Assembly: GCF_020509005.1 (NCBI RefSeq)
Contig: NC_063012.1
Location: forward strand, 8,618,001-8,682,000
Direction: 5' to 3'
From: Fulvia fulva
Taxonomy: Eukaryota > Ascomycota > Dothideomycetes > Mycosphaerellales > Mycosphaerellaceae
DNA length: 64,000 nucleotides
Shown: positions 1 through 12,692 of the stretch, in pieces
Layout of the letters: each line of letters starts with the position of its first letter
Position numbering within the stretch: the first letter of the stretch is position 1
Program-made: the position numbers and the translations under genes
Notes under the pieces: generated by a model
Database searches by the model: none
Told to the model about the DNA's origin: nothing
The model's input: only the letters and a program-made list of their open reading frames with translations

Positions 1-3000
1 ACTTTGATCTCCCTAACCGGTATCTCCTACGGGACCTTAGCGGGTTTAGCTAGGGTAGGGATAGCTTCCTAAGGACTTTCTTATAATAGAGGCTAACGAT
101 CTTCCTAAGTGTCCTTCTCGAGTAGTAGGGAATATACCTAATCTTACTCCTCGTCTACTCTTCTTAACTTAATCTAATAAGATCGCCTTTAAGACCTAAG
201 TACTTTAGCTAAAGTCTTTTGCTCGCTTATTTTTCTCTAAGTATTCTTCGTAACTCTTAGGTCTCGCTAAACTTGCTCTAGTAAGTCAGCTTCTCTTCTT
301 TAACCTTCCTCCCGTACTAAGAACCCTCGCGCTCCTACGTAAGGTTAGCTACGTTCTTTCGTAGTCTAGAGTTCAACTTGTTTCTTTAACTACTTAGCCT
401 CCGGTATAGTTAAAAGGTCCTTTAGATTAAGACTCGTGTCTTAACTAGTGCCTAGAACTTCTTTAAGTTCTAGCTTATCTTCTGAAATACCGGACCTATC
501 TAGAAGTCTCCTAGCTAGATACCGATACTAGAATTTAGCTAGATCCTTACACACGGCTAATACAAGCTTATTCCTATAGACGAGATACCTTAGAATCCTA
601 CCCGTAGGGGTCTATAGTATATACGTCCCTAGGAAGCTCGCTTTACGGATCTTATAGGGTCTAAAGTACTTAGGTTCTAGCTTACGCGGATCTAGGTTTA
701 TTAGTAAGACCTATTCTCCGACTTTACGTCTTAGCTATACCTCCGGCGGAAGCAACTTTAGACTAATTAGGTTCCTAGTCTAAGCTCGAGAAAGTAGTCT
801 TTTATTTACGAGCTAACGCGTATAGCGGACGCGGACGATACGCTTCCTATAGTCGTTAACTAAGATATTCTTAGCTCGTAGCTCGTTCTCGTCTTCTAGG
901 ATTCGTAGGTGTTAGCTATATATAAGGTAGAAGGGGCTAAGGTAGGTTATTATATACTAGCGGTATCTAGTATAGTAGATCGCTTTAGGTAGGAAGGTAT
1001 CCTATAGCCTAATATTGTTGCCGATATATAGCTTCGTTAGTATAGATCCTAGTATACCGTTTAGGTTTTCTACCTTCCTATTTGTTATAGGATAATATAG
1101 GGATACTAGACGATAATTAGCCTTATACTACTTTATTAGGTAGCTTATAACCCTACTTAGGAAGTTCTTACTATTGTCTAAGAGGAGCTCGCGGGGTAGC
1201 CCGTAGTCCTAATAGATTCTCTCGTATAGGAATACTATAGTCGCTCTAGTATCCGTACGCGGAACGGCCTAAGCGACTAGCTAACCCGTAGCGTAATCTA
1301 TCGCCGTAATAATATACTCGTTTCCTAGTAGACTCTTCGGTAAAGGCCCTACGACATTAATCGCCTATCTCTCGAAGGGCCTAAGCTTATCGTTAACCTA
1401 GTAAAACCGCGGCTCGCGTGTTTTAGGCTTATTAGGCTTCTTTTTCTACGTTAGCTAGTATCTAGGGTAGGATTCGATAAAATTTCGTACGTCCTTTCTT
1501 ATACTAGGCTACTAGGCTCTTATCTCGAGCTAACCTATTAGCCCGGGTACCGTAAAGTGTCTATATCGCTAGTATACGTAGTTTACTAGATCAAGACGCT
1601 AGGTTAGTACGAGGAAAGGCGCTATTCCCTTATCGTCTAGAAGAATGAAGCCTAATCTAGGTTCCTTAGACTCGTCGATCGGTAGGAGTAGCTCGAATTC
1701 CTCTTCTCGTACCTTAATTAAGCTCTCGAGGTAGGGACCGTAAGTTAGTATCTGTCCCGTTAACTTGAACTACCTTATTAGTTTAGGGAATAAGTCGGTC
1801 TCGTTAGCTTTAAATCTTATAGCTACGAGTTACTTAACCGGCTAAGCTAGGTTAGTAGGTCCTTCTCCGATAAAGTTAGGCCGACGGGAGAGCGTATCGG
1901 GAACGATCGCCTCTTCTCCCTTATAATATCTAATGTCTAAGTTATATTACTAAAACTCTTTAGCCTATCGTACGATCCTCTTACTCTAGCCCTTAGTACT
2001 ATTAAGGTACCTAAGCGACTAGTAATCGGTTAGGATCGTGACCGTATAGCTATTTTCTACGTAGTTATCCTAGGTTTAGAGGGCTTCCTTAATTACTAGG
2101 CCCTCCTTTTTATAAACTAGGTAATTTAGCTCGGCTCCCTAAAGCTTCCTTCTAGAGAAGGCTATAGGGTATAGCTAGTTGTTAGCTCCTATTTAATAGA
2201 GAGTAGCGCCTATAGCCTATTTAGATATATTAGTCTTAATCGTAAAGGACTTCTTAGGGTTAGGCGGGATTAGTATAGGCCCTAAGGTTAGCGCGAGCTT
2301 TAGGCTCTTAAAAACGTATACGTACTAGGCGTTCTATCGTACTAGGCGACGCTTTTTCCGCCTAAGGGACTCGTCGCTTTCCTTAAGAAGATCTAAGAGG
2401 GGTACTACGAGTTTCGCGAAGCCCTTAATAAAGCGGCGGTAGTAGCCTACGAGGCTAAGGAACTACCTAATCTACTATATATTAGTAGGCGTAGGCTAAC
2501 TATTAATCGCGTCGATCTTGTCTTATAGTAGCCTAATCGAATTCTTCTCGATCTAATGCCCGTAGAAGGTGACTAACTTAACTCTAATATCGTACTTCTT
2601 AGGGGAGTAGAATAGTTTAGCTTTCTTTAGGCGGTCAAAGATCTCCTTTAGGTCTTTTTCGTACTATTCCTTAGAGTCTAAGAAGACTAGGATGTCGTCG
2701 AGGTATACGACGACCTTCTTCTTAAGTAGATCTCTTAGGATCTCGTTTATTATAGACTAAAACGAGGCTAGGGCGTTTGTTAGCCTAAAGGGTATAACGA
2801 GGAACTCGTACTTCCTATCCCTAGTATTAAACGTAGTCTTATACGTATTAGCTAAGTCGATTAGTAGCTACTAGTACCCTAAGACTAGGTCTAGTTTACT
2901 AAAGTATTTAGCCTTCGCGACTATGTCTAGGCAGTCCTAGATACGTAGGAGGGGGAAGCCGTTTTTAGTAGTTACGGTATTTAGGGCGCGATAGTCAATA

Positions 3001-5560
3001 TATATACGCTACTAGCCGTCTAGCTTAGGGACAAAGAGGACTAGGGATCCCTAGGGTAAGGACGAGACCTTAATTAGTCCGCGATTAAGGAGTATCTAGA
3101 TCTAGCGAGCCTATTCTCGAAGCTAACTAGGGTTTAGACGGTATACGTGCTAGTTAATAGGTCGAGCGTTACTAGTAGGGATAGTATAGTCGAAAGCTCT
3201 CTTCCGTAGGAGTCTAGCCGGAAGCTAAGCTCTCTAGATCTCTAGGAAGAGATTAACTAACGTCTAGAAGACCTAGTTACCTACCTACGGTAGCTAAGAC
3301 TCGTCGTCTAGGTCCCCTACTATAGCTATAAGGCGTTCGTATACCTTATCTAAGCCGTGTTCCTCGAAGTCGATATTAACTAGGGTATCGTCGGGGAGTC
3401 GCCTAAGCGAGTAGAAGAGCTAGGGTCCTTCGTATCGTATAGCGAAGTCTACTAAATATTTAGAGTTAAACATTTCTAGCTCGCTATCGTCGTTCTTTAG
3501 GTCGAACACCTTAGAGTACGACCTAATCGTATAGTACCGGCTACGCCGGTCCCGTAGTCTAGTAGAGCTAGACTACTAGTTTACGTTAGGGTTGACTTCC
3601 TAGAACTACTTAAGGCCTAGGATAAGGTTAAATCCTTCTATATCGATAACTCTAGCGGGGACTATGTCCTACTAGGTACTAATCTAATATAGTAGAAGGA
3701 CACCCTAAGTAGAAATGATCTCCTTACTATTTAGGAGGACGATCTATACTAGCGGCAAGTCCCTAAAAAGCGATCGAGGGAGTTACTTCAATTTTCGGGC
3801 TAAGAGGTATACTTTAGAGGCTACGTAGTCTAGGGTAACCTTAGCCCGAACCTAATTAGGTCCTAGGCGGGCATCGATAGTAAAGAGCCCTCCGCCTATC
3901 GCTATTAGCCTCTCTATCGTATAGTCGACCTCCTCTTTAGTCTCCGACTCGGGTTCTTTAGATAAAGATAATGCTCCGTCCTCTTCTACTTATATCTACT
4001 AAGCCTTACCCTTAGTAGCTAGGGTCGTCCTATCCTAGTAGGATTCTCTAGGTAGGGGTATAGAGGCGTCTAATAATCCTAAGTACGTCTACCTCGATTA
4101 AGATATCTTAGGCTCTATTTTTTTAGCTTAGAGTAGTCGCGCGCGAAGTGGCCTGTCTTACTATAGTTATAGTATTTGTCTAAGCGCCCGGAGGGGCCTC
4201 TACGATTACCTCGCCCGCGTCTACGTCCGCCGCGGCCTCTACCGCGGCCTCTACCGCGCGCCGAGCTACCTAAGTTACTCCGGAGAGCTATAAAGGCTTT
4301 AGTATCCCCGTCTACAAACTTCTCGACGGCTAATATTATTACGGCTAGCTTCTAGTCTCTTCCGCGGCTAAGATAGAGTCGCTGGTCGGCTATAATAGCC
4401 TACTAGAAGTAGACGCGGATATTCGTATTAGTCGCTTAGAAGTTACGATTGTCTAGTTTAGCTTATATATCGGGCTTTAGGCCGGCTAAAAACTTACGTA
4501 GGTAGGTAAAGTCATCTAGTAGGGGAGTTATACGGCTCCTAGTTAGCCTAAGCGACCTAATAAAGGTCCTAATACTCCTAGTTTAACGGGTAGTCTCCTA
4601 CTTACGCTAGATCTACTCCTAATAGTCTAGGTCGACTATAAAGTTAGAGATCTACGTAATTATGTCGTCGAAATCGCCGTGCCTAAGATAAGGGGGCTTT
4701 AGGCGCGTTTCTTCGATAGCTTTAAACTATAACTAGTTAAAGTCGCTACCGACAAAGCTACTAACGAGCTCTAGTTTCTTTAGGTCGGAAAGGCGTCGTT
4801 TAATAATCTATTTCTTGTCTAGGCTAATCTAGGCTCTAATAGACAATATCTAGTTAAGGCACTCGTCGTTATAAGCGTTAGACTTTAGAATAGAGGGATC
4901 CCCTATTCTAGGCGCCTTACCTCTACTAGCTAGCTCGTTATATAGGCCGAAGTTATCTTCGTCTAGGTAGTCCGCCCTATCTATCTCCGCGTTACTATTA
5001 CGGTTAGGGCGGCGGTACGACCGAGTAGCTAGGGGTATAGCCTAAGTAGCCCTAAAGGTATCGTTTAGGCTAGTAGGCTAAGCCGCGTAGTTATTACCTA
5101 GGGCGCGACTTTAGGCTAGGCCCTCTCCGACTAGATAGGTAGCGAAACCTTACTAATCCGGTAGGTAATAACCGCCTTAATTAGGGTGTTAGTTAGTATC
5201 CTCTATACTAAAGGTTTAAGTAGCCCGCCCCGTTCGTAGAAGCTAAGATAAGGTTAGTAAGGTTACCTCGCTTAGCTTTAGTACTAAGGTCCGACTAAGG
5301 CGTAAGTTAGAGACTTATAGCTTAGGAGATTTACTTATAGGCTAATTTAACCTAATAGAAAGGCTAAAAGGAAGGGAAGCTACTAGATATAAGAACCTTA
5401 GCGAGTATAAATCTAAGATATAGAAAAGCTACCTAAGAAAACTCTAAATATAAAGCTAAGCGCTAAGCCGGCGGTGTGTTCGGATAAGAACGTTATATAG
5501 AAGGATACGCTAAAACTGTCGACTACCGCCGGGACTTAGTCTAGAGTCCGCGACTTCCGT
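1..5560 (-). mobile_element. RIP-degraded Ty3/Gypsy retrotransposon (G1), cut by the left window edge
   Basis: Read on the minus strand, pol and gag remnants occur in the order expected for Ty3/Gypsy. A gag zinc knuckle of the form xYNxxKTGHFARD lies at about 4141-4180. The reverse transcriptase active site (VYLDDI) is at about 2690-2710. An integrase segment resembling GLPRELL-DN-KNFLSRV is at about 1165-1215. Stops (TAG, TAA) replace Gln and Trp codons throughout, and CpA and TpG are almost absent, as RIP produces. The 5' end of the element is at the right. A 5' LTR probably falls within about 5480-5925, but I could not fix its borders, and the 3' LTR is outside the window. No open frame survives, so the element cannot move by itself. 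The family assignment is well supported; the end points are approximate. Confidence 0.8.
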
Positions 5561-5741
5561 GTTAATAATTGTCGTGTTACTACTACATCCTACCTCGCTT
5601 CTATCGCTTTCGCTAGCCCTTAAGCTATTATTAGTCTATTGTAGTACTACACGGTACTATAGGAGGTGTCGTCCGACAATAAGGTAATATGTCGCGGTTA
5701 TAGCTATAGACAGACGCGTAAGTATTACGCTAATACGGTGG

Positions 5742-5826
5742 AATACTTCTATATCCCTTATTATATCGCAAAATACCGCCGTGTCACTTTAAGTACTCCT
5801 ATGACCCTTATTATGTTAGAAAGTAC
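5742..5826. repeat. Two diverged 35-bp direct repeats, 50 bp apart
   Basis: The segments 5742-5776 and 5792-5826 align without gaps. Both have a TACT..CTAT..CCCTTATTAT core and end in TAC. They lie in the stretch between the Gypsy remnant and the DNA transposon, so they may be part of that element's 5' LTR. No coding potential is visible in 5561-5927. Confidence 0.5.
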
Positions 5827-5927
5827 TACTATAACCTAGGGATAATCTAAAGTTACGATTCTTAGACTTTTTTTAATTTTTCTTATAACTATCTAGTTAT
5901 AACTTACTCTTTATATAATAAAACATA

Positions 5928-6030
5928 ACGTACTTTACTACCGAGCGGGCTATACTACCGAGCGGGCTATACTACCGAGCGGGCTATACTACCGAGCGGG
6001 CCACTTTTGCTAAGAACTGTACCACTTCTA
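5928..6030 (+). repeat. Left terminal inverted repeat of the Fot1-like element, with four 17-bp units
   Basis: This TIR of about 103 bp contains the 17-bp unit CTACCGAGCGGGCTATA at 5938, 5955 and 5972, with a 13-bp fourth unit at 5989-6001, followed by CACTTTT and a segment also found inverted at the right end. The right TIR is the same sequence with two fewer units. Confidence 0.88.
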
Positions 6031-6039
6031 TAGATAAAG

Positions 6040-6551
6040 CTATAGAACTACTATTATAGCGTATATTGTCTTTCAACGAGGCTAAACTGACCTTAGCTGT
6101 CTAGGCTATAAAACGCGACGCGACAATTACGAATCGACTTACTATAAGGGTATACGACGCGTCTCGAACTATACTAGGGTATCAATTGAATAGACGACCT
6201 CCTCGGGGTGACTACGAGCCTAATTCGAAGAAGCTTATAGAGCTAGAAGAGAGGCTAATACTTAAGTATATACTCGAGCTAGATCTTAGAGGTTTCCCGC
6301 TATTAAAGGCTAGTATACGAGTAATAGCCGACTTATTACTATAAGAGAAGGGTCTTAAGCCCGCTAGTCTTAATTAGATAGACAGGTTTATTAGGCGGTA
6401 TCGTGAGCTAAAGGTTCGTATAACACGTAGATACGATCATTAGCGAGCCCTAATAGAAGATCTAGACAATATCGAGAAGTAGTTCTTACTTATACGTAAT
6501 ATAAAGGAGAAGTATAGTATCCTTATAAGGGAGCCGTTCTTAATATAGGGT
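6040..6551 (+). pseudogene. Fot1/pogo transposase, N-terminal fragment
   Basis: Conceptual translation with several stops gives SFNEAKLTLAV-AIKRDATI, then a second stretch resembling SKKLIELEERLILKYILELD-RGFPL, and then INRFIRRYRELKVRITRRYD-like residues. This is the helix-turn-helix plus CENP-B DNA-binding layout found at the start of fungal Fot1/pogo transposases. Such proteins bind the TIRs and cut the element out as DNA. The frame breaks off at about 6550, where LTR-like sequence begins, before the DDE catalytic region. Gln and Trp codons have become stops by C-to-T or G-to-A change. Confidence 0.75.
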
Positions 6552-7085
6552 AAGTAACGAAGTTATTAGATAGACTATCTAAGAGGAGTACGAGGTACGG
6601 AAAGTTAATATATAAACCGAGGTATACGGACCGGCCCGTACCGAGTTACGTGACCGACTACTATTTACTAGACGTCCGCCTAGGCCCGTAACACTACTCC
6701 CCCTCCAAAAGATCGGCCTGTCCTTAGTACTATTCTTACTTACGACGTAGGCCTATACGAAGGTTGTATAGTCCTCTAGATTATCCGCTTTATTATCTAT
6801 CGCGTTATTATCTATTACTTCGTCCTCTATAACGTCGTCTTCGTCCTCTATAACGTCGTCTTTATCGTTAGTTATTAAGTCGTCTATTACTACGCTCTTA
6901 CGCTTTACTATACTATTATTATCCTCGCTATATCGGATACTAAGAGAGTCGTAGCGATTTACGAAGTCTACGAAGGCCTCCGTTATAGGCGCTATTATAT
7001 AAGTATCTAAAGAGCTATAGGACCTAATACTATTCGAAGATAGCAATACCGTTAAGGTTATAGAGTTATAGGAAGCTTCCTGTTC
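6552..7085 (-). mobile_element. LTR-retrotransposon fragment X (3' LTR plus the adjoining internal end)
   Basis: On the minus strand a purine tract (GGAGGGGGAGTAG, complement of 6705-6717) is followed directly by TGTTACGGGCCTAGGC. This is the polypurine-tract/LTR junction of a retrotransposon, placing its 3' LTR at about 6552-6704. The LTR resembles the 161-bp LTR of the element at 29812-48320 (same TGTTACGG-CCTAGGC start and a GTCACGTGAC-derived site at 6645-6654), so the two are related families. The internal remainder includes a 97-codon minus-strand frame (6753-7046). I found no partner LTR, so the rest of the element is lost. Confidence 0.6.
6753..7046 (-). pseudogene. Acidic C-terminal remnant of a retroelement polyprotein
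   Basis: This 97-codon open frame has a strongly acidic tail with repeated DDVIEDE and NNAIDN units. It ends 36 bp before the polypurine tract of fragment X, where the last residues of a Gypsy pol polyprotein are expected. I see no recognisable domain. It is best read as the leftover tail of the element's polyprotein rather than a host gene, and its acidic repeats look like low-complexity expansion. Confidence 0.35.
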
Positions 7086-8084
7086 GTATTAACGTATAGG
7101 TATCGATCTTACTATATACTATAATAAAGAAAACACGATATATTCGAAAGCCCTTATTAAGGCTATTCTAACGATCTATAAAGTAGGCTACTCCTCCTAG
7201 AATAAAGGGAGTTCTACCTCATTTAATTTAGATAGCTTAAAGTTCTCTTCGCCCTATTTCTTTGGCTCTAAACGCCGCGGAGGTACCTAGCTATATTACG
7301 TAATTCCTAGGTAATAGTAGCCTAGGCTACGGTACTACCGGCGCCTACGGCTCTATAGGCGGAGCTCCCCTAAGATAACTAGTAGTAACTTATAGAGGAG
7401 GTAAAAAGTATAGAAACTAACGACTAGCTCCTATACCGGTCTCTATAGGTAATAATCACTTAGCTACGTACGGCGCTTATACTATCGTATTACCGAGGGT
7501 AATAAGAAATAAGGACGACGTCTTAGGCGATTAATAAGGCCACCCGGAATCAATACCCCTATAGCTAGGTATCGGTCGCGGCATCGATACTAGGCCCCTA
7601 CCTAACGTACGATATAGTTACGATCTGTATTATAGTAAAGGAAGACTAGGCTAAAGTTACGAAGCTATCGAATAAGGAGCTCGCCTAACGAATTAATTAA
7701 CTAGGGGTGGTCGTAGTGAACTAATAGTCTAACGGTACTCTATAGATCTATACTAGCTCTACTACTACTAGGAGGTACCTAGAGGTATAGCTATAGTAGG
7801 TATCTAAGGTTACGGGATTAGTAAAGGTCTTAACGAAGTAATTTACGATCCTAGTCTACGATATACCTAAGGAGTTCGACCTAACTAACTAGGGTCACCT
7901 ACGCGCTCTCTAAGAGGACAACCCGGTCACTCTTAACTCTCTACTCCAGAAGGCGACTTAGCTCTATAGGAAATGGCTAGAAGGTAAGAAGGCCTCGGCG
8001 CTAATAGTATAGCTATAAGACGCGAAAGCGGCGGATCTAGCGATAGAACAAGGCCTGGTCTAGTAATATAGCCTTAAGATAGTA

Positions 8085-8440
8085 GAAAAGCACTCCTTAT
8101 CCTTTCGTGTCCTCTAATGCTTCAAATGCTAACAGTATGGACACCAAACCTATACGTGTACAAATAAGTAGGCCTGCTCGAACTATATAGGAGACTATAT
8201 ATCTTAGGACTATATATCGACTACGAGACGGTACGCGAACTGTCCGGGGCACTACCTTAGTCGAAAAGTACTCCTTATCCTTTCGTGTCCTCTAATACTT
8301 TAAATACTAATAGTATAGACACTAAACCTATACGTATATAAATAAATAGGCCTGCTCGAACTATATAGGAGACTATATATCTAGGGACTATATATCGGCT
8401 ATAAGGCGGTATACGAGCTGTCCGGGGTACTACCTATTAT
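8085..8440 (+). repeat. 178-bp tandem duplication across the ORF1 zinc-knuckle region of LINE copy A
   Basis: The stretch starting GAAAAGCACTCC at 8085 restarts as GAAAAGTACTCC at 8263. Both copies run through the TTTCGTGTCCTCTAATRCTT and knuckle-coding sequence. Copies B and C have this stretch once. The period, 178 bp, is not a multiple of three. Confidence 0.8.
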
Positions 8441-9395
8441 ATAGCGCGGAATGCCTATAGCGGAAACTAGCAAAAAACAAGGCAATTATATATAGAACCG
8501 TCGCCCTAAGATTCTACGGCGACCGTAAGGCTAGTCTATACCGGAACTAGCTAGCGGCGGTCGGGTAGAAGCGCCCTAGGGCTAAGAATATATAAAGGAT
8601 ACGTAATCTAGGGCGTACGGGAGGCTACGTACTCTACTAGGTACGGCGAGGGAATCTAACTAGGCCCGGCTCCTCTTTAGTATATAGCCGATAGGCGTAG
8701 ACTAGGACGTACTAGGTAGTAGGACATAGGATATTATAGAGGAAATGATTATTAATAACGATAACTAGCCTCGATACGCTTAGTATCGTCTAGTATAACG
8801 TTAACTATAGTAAGGATATAGTCTAGAACTATTTCTTATACGAGGCGGACCCGTACGTCTACTACGTCCTAGTAATCTAGGAGCTATAGATTAACTCGTA
8901 CTATAAGAGACTAACGACCTATAAGTTACTAGGCTATACGATATGCCTACGAGGCGATAGTAGACCCCGTACGTGCTTCTATATTAGTAAGGACATACTA
9001 GAATCCGACTAGGAGGTAGTATACTATATAGACGAAGAAGGCGGGGGCGATATTACCTCCCTCTACGTAGGTATTACTCAGATATACAATATATATATAT
9101 AACCGCTAGCCTCGAGGTCTAGCCGCGACCTTAGAGTCTATAGACGCCTAGATAGTACGCTTAAGAGACAAGGGTACTATATCGTAGTAGGAGACTTTAA
9201 TATATACTACCCTTCCTAGGAGAGCCTTATATAGCCGTACCCTATAGCCGACGAAGTACTCGACTTAATAGTAAGTAACGTAATTGCCCTTAATACCCTA
9301 AAGGCCCTAGGCACCTAGAAGAGAGGGGGACTCTAAGGCACGATCGACCTCTCCTAGATCTTAGATAGCTACTACTATATAGTAACCTAGCCTAA

Positions 9396-11032
9396 ACGAC
9401 GCTAGGGGTAAAGGCGATAGAGGAGCTAGTAAACGAACTACGCCGTAACTAGAAGAAGGCACGCTAGGACGACATAAGAGGCTTCCTAATAGCGAACCTA
9501 CTATAGTATAGAGAGATCGAGACGACAGCTTAGCTAGATTAAGTAGCGGAACAGATTACCTCGGTTATATAGTAAGTAGCGGAATAATACACGCCGTTAC
9601 TCTAGCCCTTAACGTAGTAGAAGGCCTTCTAGACCCCTAAATACTCTACGAAGGTAAGGGAGGCTAGAAGGGCAAGGCGATAGTAGACGAAGGAGCACAC
9701 CTAAGAGACGTAGGAGCAATACTGTCACGCGATATAAGAGAAGAAGGCATAGATAAGACGCGATAAGCTATAGGACTAGAGAGCGACGATCGGGCTCGTT
9801 ATAGAAAACCCGGAACAGATATAGAGACTTACTAAATAGGCACGACTACCGGAAGAGTAATAAGCCCCTTACTTCCCCCTAATCGTAGACCGCGAAGGGA
9901 TTGCCTAGGCTACGCCCCGGGGCAAGGCAAAAGCGTTAGCCGACTATTTCTTTTCGATATTAGTAGAGGCAGACCTTACGGACATCGACCCGAGTATATA
10001 CCCGGAACCCCTAGATATAGATTAGGCGGTTAGCTCTAATATAGTAACAGGAGTTATAAGTAAGCTAAAAGGACGAAAAGCCCTAGGCCTAGACAGGATA
10101 CTAAACGTACTACTAAAAGAGTATAGAGAAGAGATCGCGCCGAGCCTTATAAACCTATTTACCGCGTACCTACGGCTAGGGTATTACCCGAAGCCGTATA
10201 GAGAGTCTATGACAGTAGTGCTACGTAAGCTATAGAAGGAAGACTATACTTAGCCCAAGTCGTATAGACTAATAGCACTTCTAAATACGATAGGGAAGGT
10301 CCTAGAAAAGATAGTAGCCTAGAGACTTACGTAGCTTACCGAGGATAACTACGTACTCCTAGTAACACAGATAGGGGGAAGAAGCTAGCGATCGATACTA
10401 ATAGTAATAGAGCTAATTACGGAGCAAATTCAGACCCTCTAGTACTACGGTAGGAACCGAGCGGCGTCCTTACTATCCCGCAACATCGTAGGGGCCTTCG
10501 ATAACGTCTTATACTAAAGGCTAATACATATCCTATAGTAGAAAGGCATCCCCTAGTAGGTAACGACGTTCGTCTACTCCTTTCTCTAGGAACGGACGAT
10601 ATACCTAGTCCTAGGAAGGTATACGTCCGACCCGGTAAAGGCAGAGACTGGAATACCTTAGGGATCTACTCTCTCCCCTATCCTATTTCTAATATTTATG
10701 TCGGATCTAATTCCCCTACTTACCTCTCCGTAAACCTTAGTATTAGGATTCGTAGACGATATAAATATTCTAGCCTAGTTAGACTCGATAGAAGAGAACT
10801 GTCGCCTCCTTAAAGATAGGTATAAAAAATGCGAGGAGTAGGTAAAGAAGTATAGTGCCCAGATCGCCCCTAAAAAGTACTAACTTATACACTTTAGTAA
10901 AGCGAGAATATACTATAATATAAAGGCGGCGGTAAGAATCTAAGGCTACGAGACTAAGCTATTAGCGGAGCTACGAGTACTAGGGATCTAGCTCGACCTA
11001 AAGCTAAGCTAGAATATATAGATTGTTAAGAA
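9396..11032 (+). mobile_element. Segment of a third LINE family spliced collinearly into copy A
   Basis: At about 9395 copy A leaves the sequence shared with copies B and C and continues with related but different sequence. This segment still runs in LINE order from the end of the endonuclease region into the reverse transcriptase. An L-RNIVGAFDNV-like stretch lies at about 10480-10510, and the RT active site GFVDD is at about 10745-10760. The same family reappears in opposite orientation at 12693-13450, where the FVDD-flanking sequence is nearly the same. RIP stops are abundant. Confidence 0.7.
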
Positions 11033-11730
11033 TATAAGAAGAGGAACAGAATAGGTACTAGCGTTAAGCCTTACGGGATTCTAGTATAGACTACTTAAAA
11101 TAGGCTTTTATACTAACCGACTAGGATCGACGTACTACAGTTTTAGAGGTAGGACCGTACGAAGTTAATAAGCTACTTAGGGAGTCTTTTCGACCTTAGG
11201 ATATAGAGTAGCCGCGGGTATAATACGTAGTCGAAGGCTCCCGATATGTCTAGGCTAAGTAAGGAAGCTACCTTGTCCCTATTCTTATACTAGATAGCCT
11301 TTACCTAAGAGGTGATAAGTTCTATCGCGGATAGCGTCGATCGCTATAGGCGCGCACCTATCTAGGTGTCCGGGAGTAGGGAGTGTTCCTCTACCGCCTC
11401 GGAGAGTCTCGTTATAACTAGCTTCTTAAGCGCCTTCCTAAGAGTATTAAGGAGCGTAATTAGGCGGTACGACTTTACCTACGTATAGTCTTCCTTCTAC
11501 GGCTTACGTAGGACCACTGTCGTCGATTGTTTAAAAGCTATCGGGTAGTATCCGGTCTGTAGGCAGGCGTTAAAGATCGCTATAACTACTAGGGCTAGTT
11601 GATCTCTACACTTCTTTAGTAGCTCGTTTGGGATCCTATCCGGCCCCGGGGCTTTCTTCGCCGGCAACTTCCTTAGCATAGCGGCAACTTCTCCCTCGGA
11701 CACCTCCTATTAGACCGCGATACTAGGGGC
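11033..11730 (-). repeat. Inverted ~700-bp reverse-transcriptase segment inside LINE copy A
   Basis: The reverse complement of this block matches copies B and C in the region corresponding to about 19192-19885 of copy B. It includes the SEGEV-AMLRKLPAKKAPGPDR stretch, which stays open for 68 codons (11497-11703, minus strand). Both flanks of the block are in plus orientation, and direct family-1 sequence resumes at 11731 (ACCGGGGTAT). Confidence 0.8.
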
Positions 11731-12692
11731 ACCGGGGTATATAAGTTAATACTAATAAGGATACTTAAGTACGAGACCGCTATACCGCCGATCGACCTAT
11801 ATATCTAGGGACTACGGACCTCCTACTTAGGCAAGTCGGTATAGTACCTAGTATAGAAGGTTATCGCTAGTATAGTCGTAAGGGCCCGCGAATTAGTACT
11901 AGCGTATAAGGGCATTCGACCCGGAAACGAGCCGAACTACTAGGTAAGGGACGAGTAGCTAGTAATATAATAGGAAGGTAAGAAATCGTTTATAGAGTAA
12001 CTATAGAAAGAGAGGTAGAACAACTAGGTTATAGGGCATAGTAGACGCCCTTAGCTAGCGGGATAACCTAAGGAATAGTTAGCTACGAAATCCGCGGTCA
12101 AGTACCCCCCGAAGCTTATCTACTACCGCCTTACGAGGGTATAGAGTAGTATAGTAACCTAACTACGAAGCGAACATATCGGCCTCTAGGGGTACCTATT
12201 ATAGAGGAAGGTTCTAGAATACACGAATACTAGCTACCCCTGCGGCTATCGCTCCTAGAACGTACGGCACGCACTCCTCGTCTGTCCGAGGTGGTCGCTA
12301 GGAAGGGGGGAGTGGATGGCAAAGGCGAGGAACCGGACGATTAGGGCACTTCTTAACAACGCTGAAGACCTACGGCGCATTACGAACTAGATACTAGAGA
12401 AGGGCTGGCTAGAACAGTACCGCCTAGTAGGAGTAGTGCAGGAAGAGAGGACACGACGTAGCGCGACGAGACCGGCTAGGAGCGGGGGCTAACGGGGTAG
12501 TGATATAGACTACGTACGTTCAGAGGGAAAGCTAATCTAGATAAGGAGAAGTCGGGGGCGGGAAGGGTTTTCACCTATTCGGGTTTCCCTTTATATATAA
12601 TAATAGATATATACCTATATAGGCCGAATAGGGTCCTTAAATAGGGGAATAATAAATCTATCTAGCTATCTATCTATCTATCTATCTATTAC

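Larger units (their letters stand above)
7129..12692 (+). mobile_element. LINE family 1, copy A: RIP-mutated and internally rearranged
   Basis: From about 7129 (CACGATATATTCGAAAGC) the sequence follows copies B (16371-21382) and C (25428-49074) of the same non-LTR retrotransposon family, with almost all CpA and TpG converted to TpA. It is a mosaic: family-1 sequence at 7129-9395, a collinear segment of a different LINE family at 9396-11032, an inverted family-1 segment at 11033-11730, then direct family-1 sequence to the (CTAT)n tail at about 12655-12692. A 178-bp tandem duplication sits in the CCHC region. Remnants of the nucleic-acid-binding ORF1, the endonuclease and the reverse transcriptase can be traced, but none is open. 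The 5' boundary is uncertain because no target duplication was found. Confidence 0.75.

Noticed and set aside
5938..6001. Regular 17-bp repeats resembling a CRISPR-like or satellite array
   Set aside because: There are no spacers, the genome is eukaryotic, and the same units occur inverted at 22831, so they belong to transposon TIRs.
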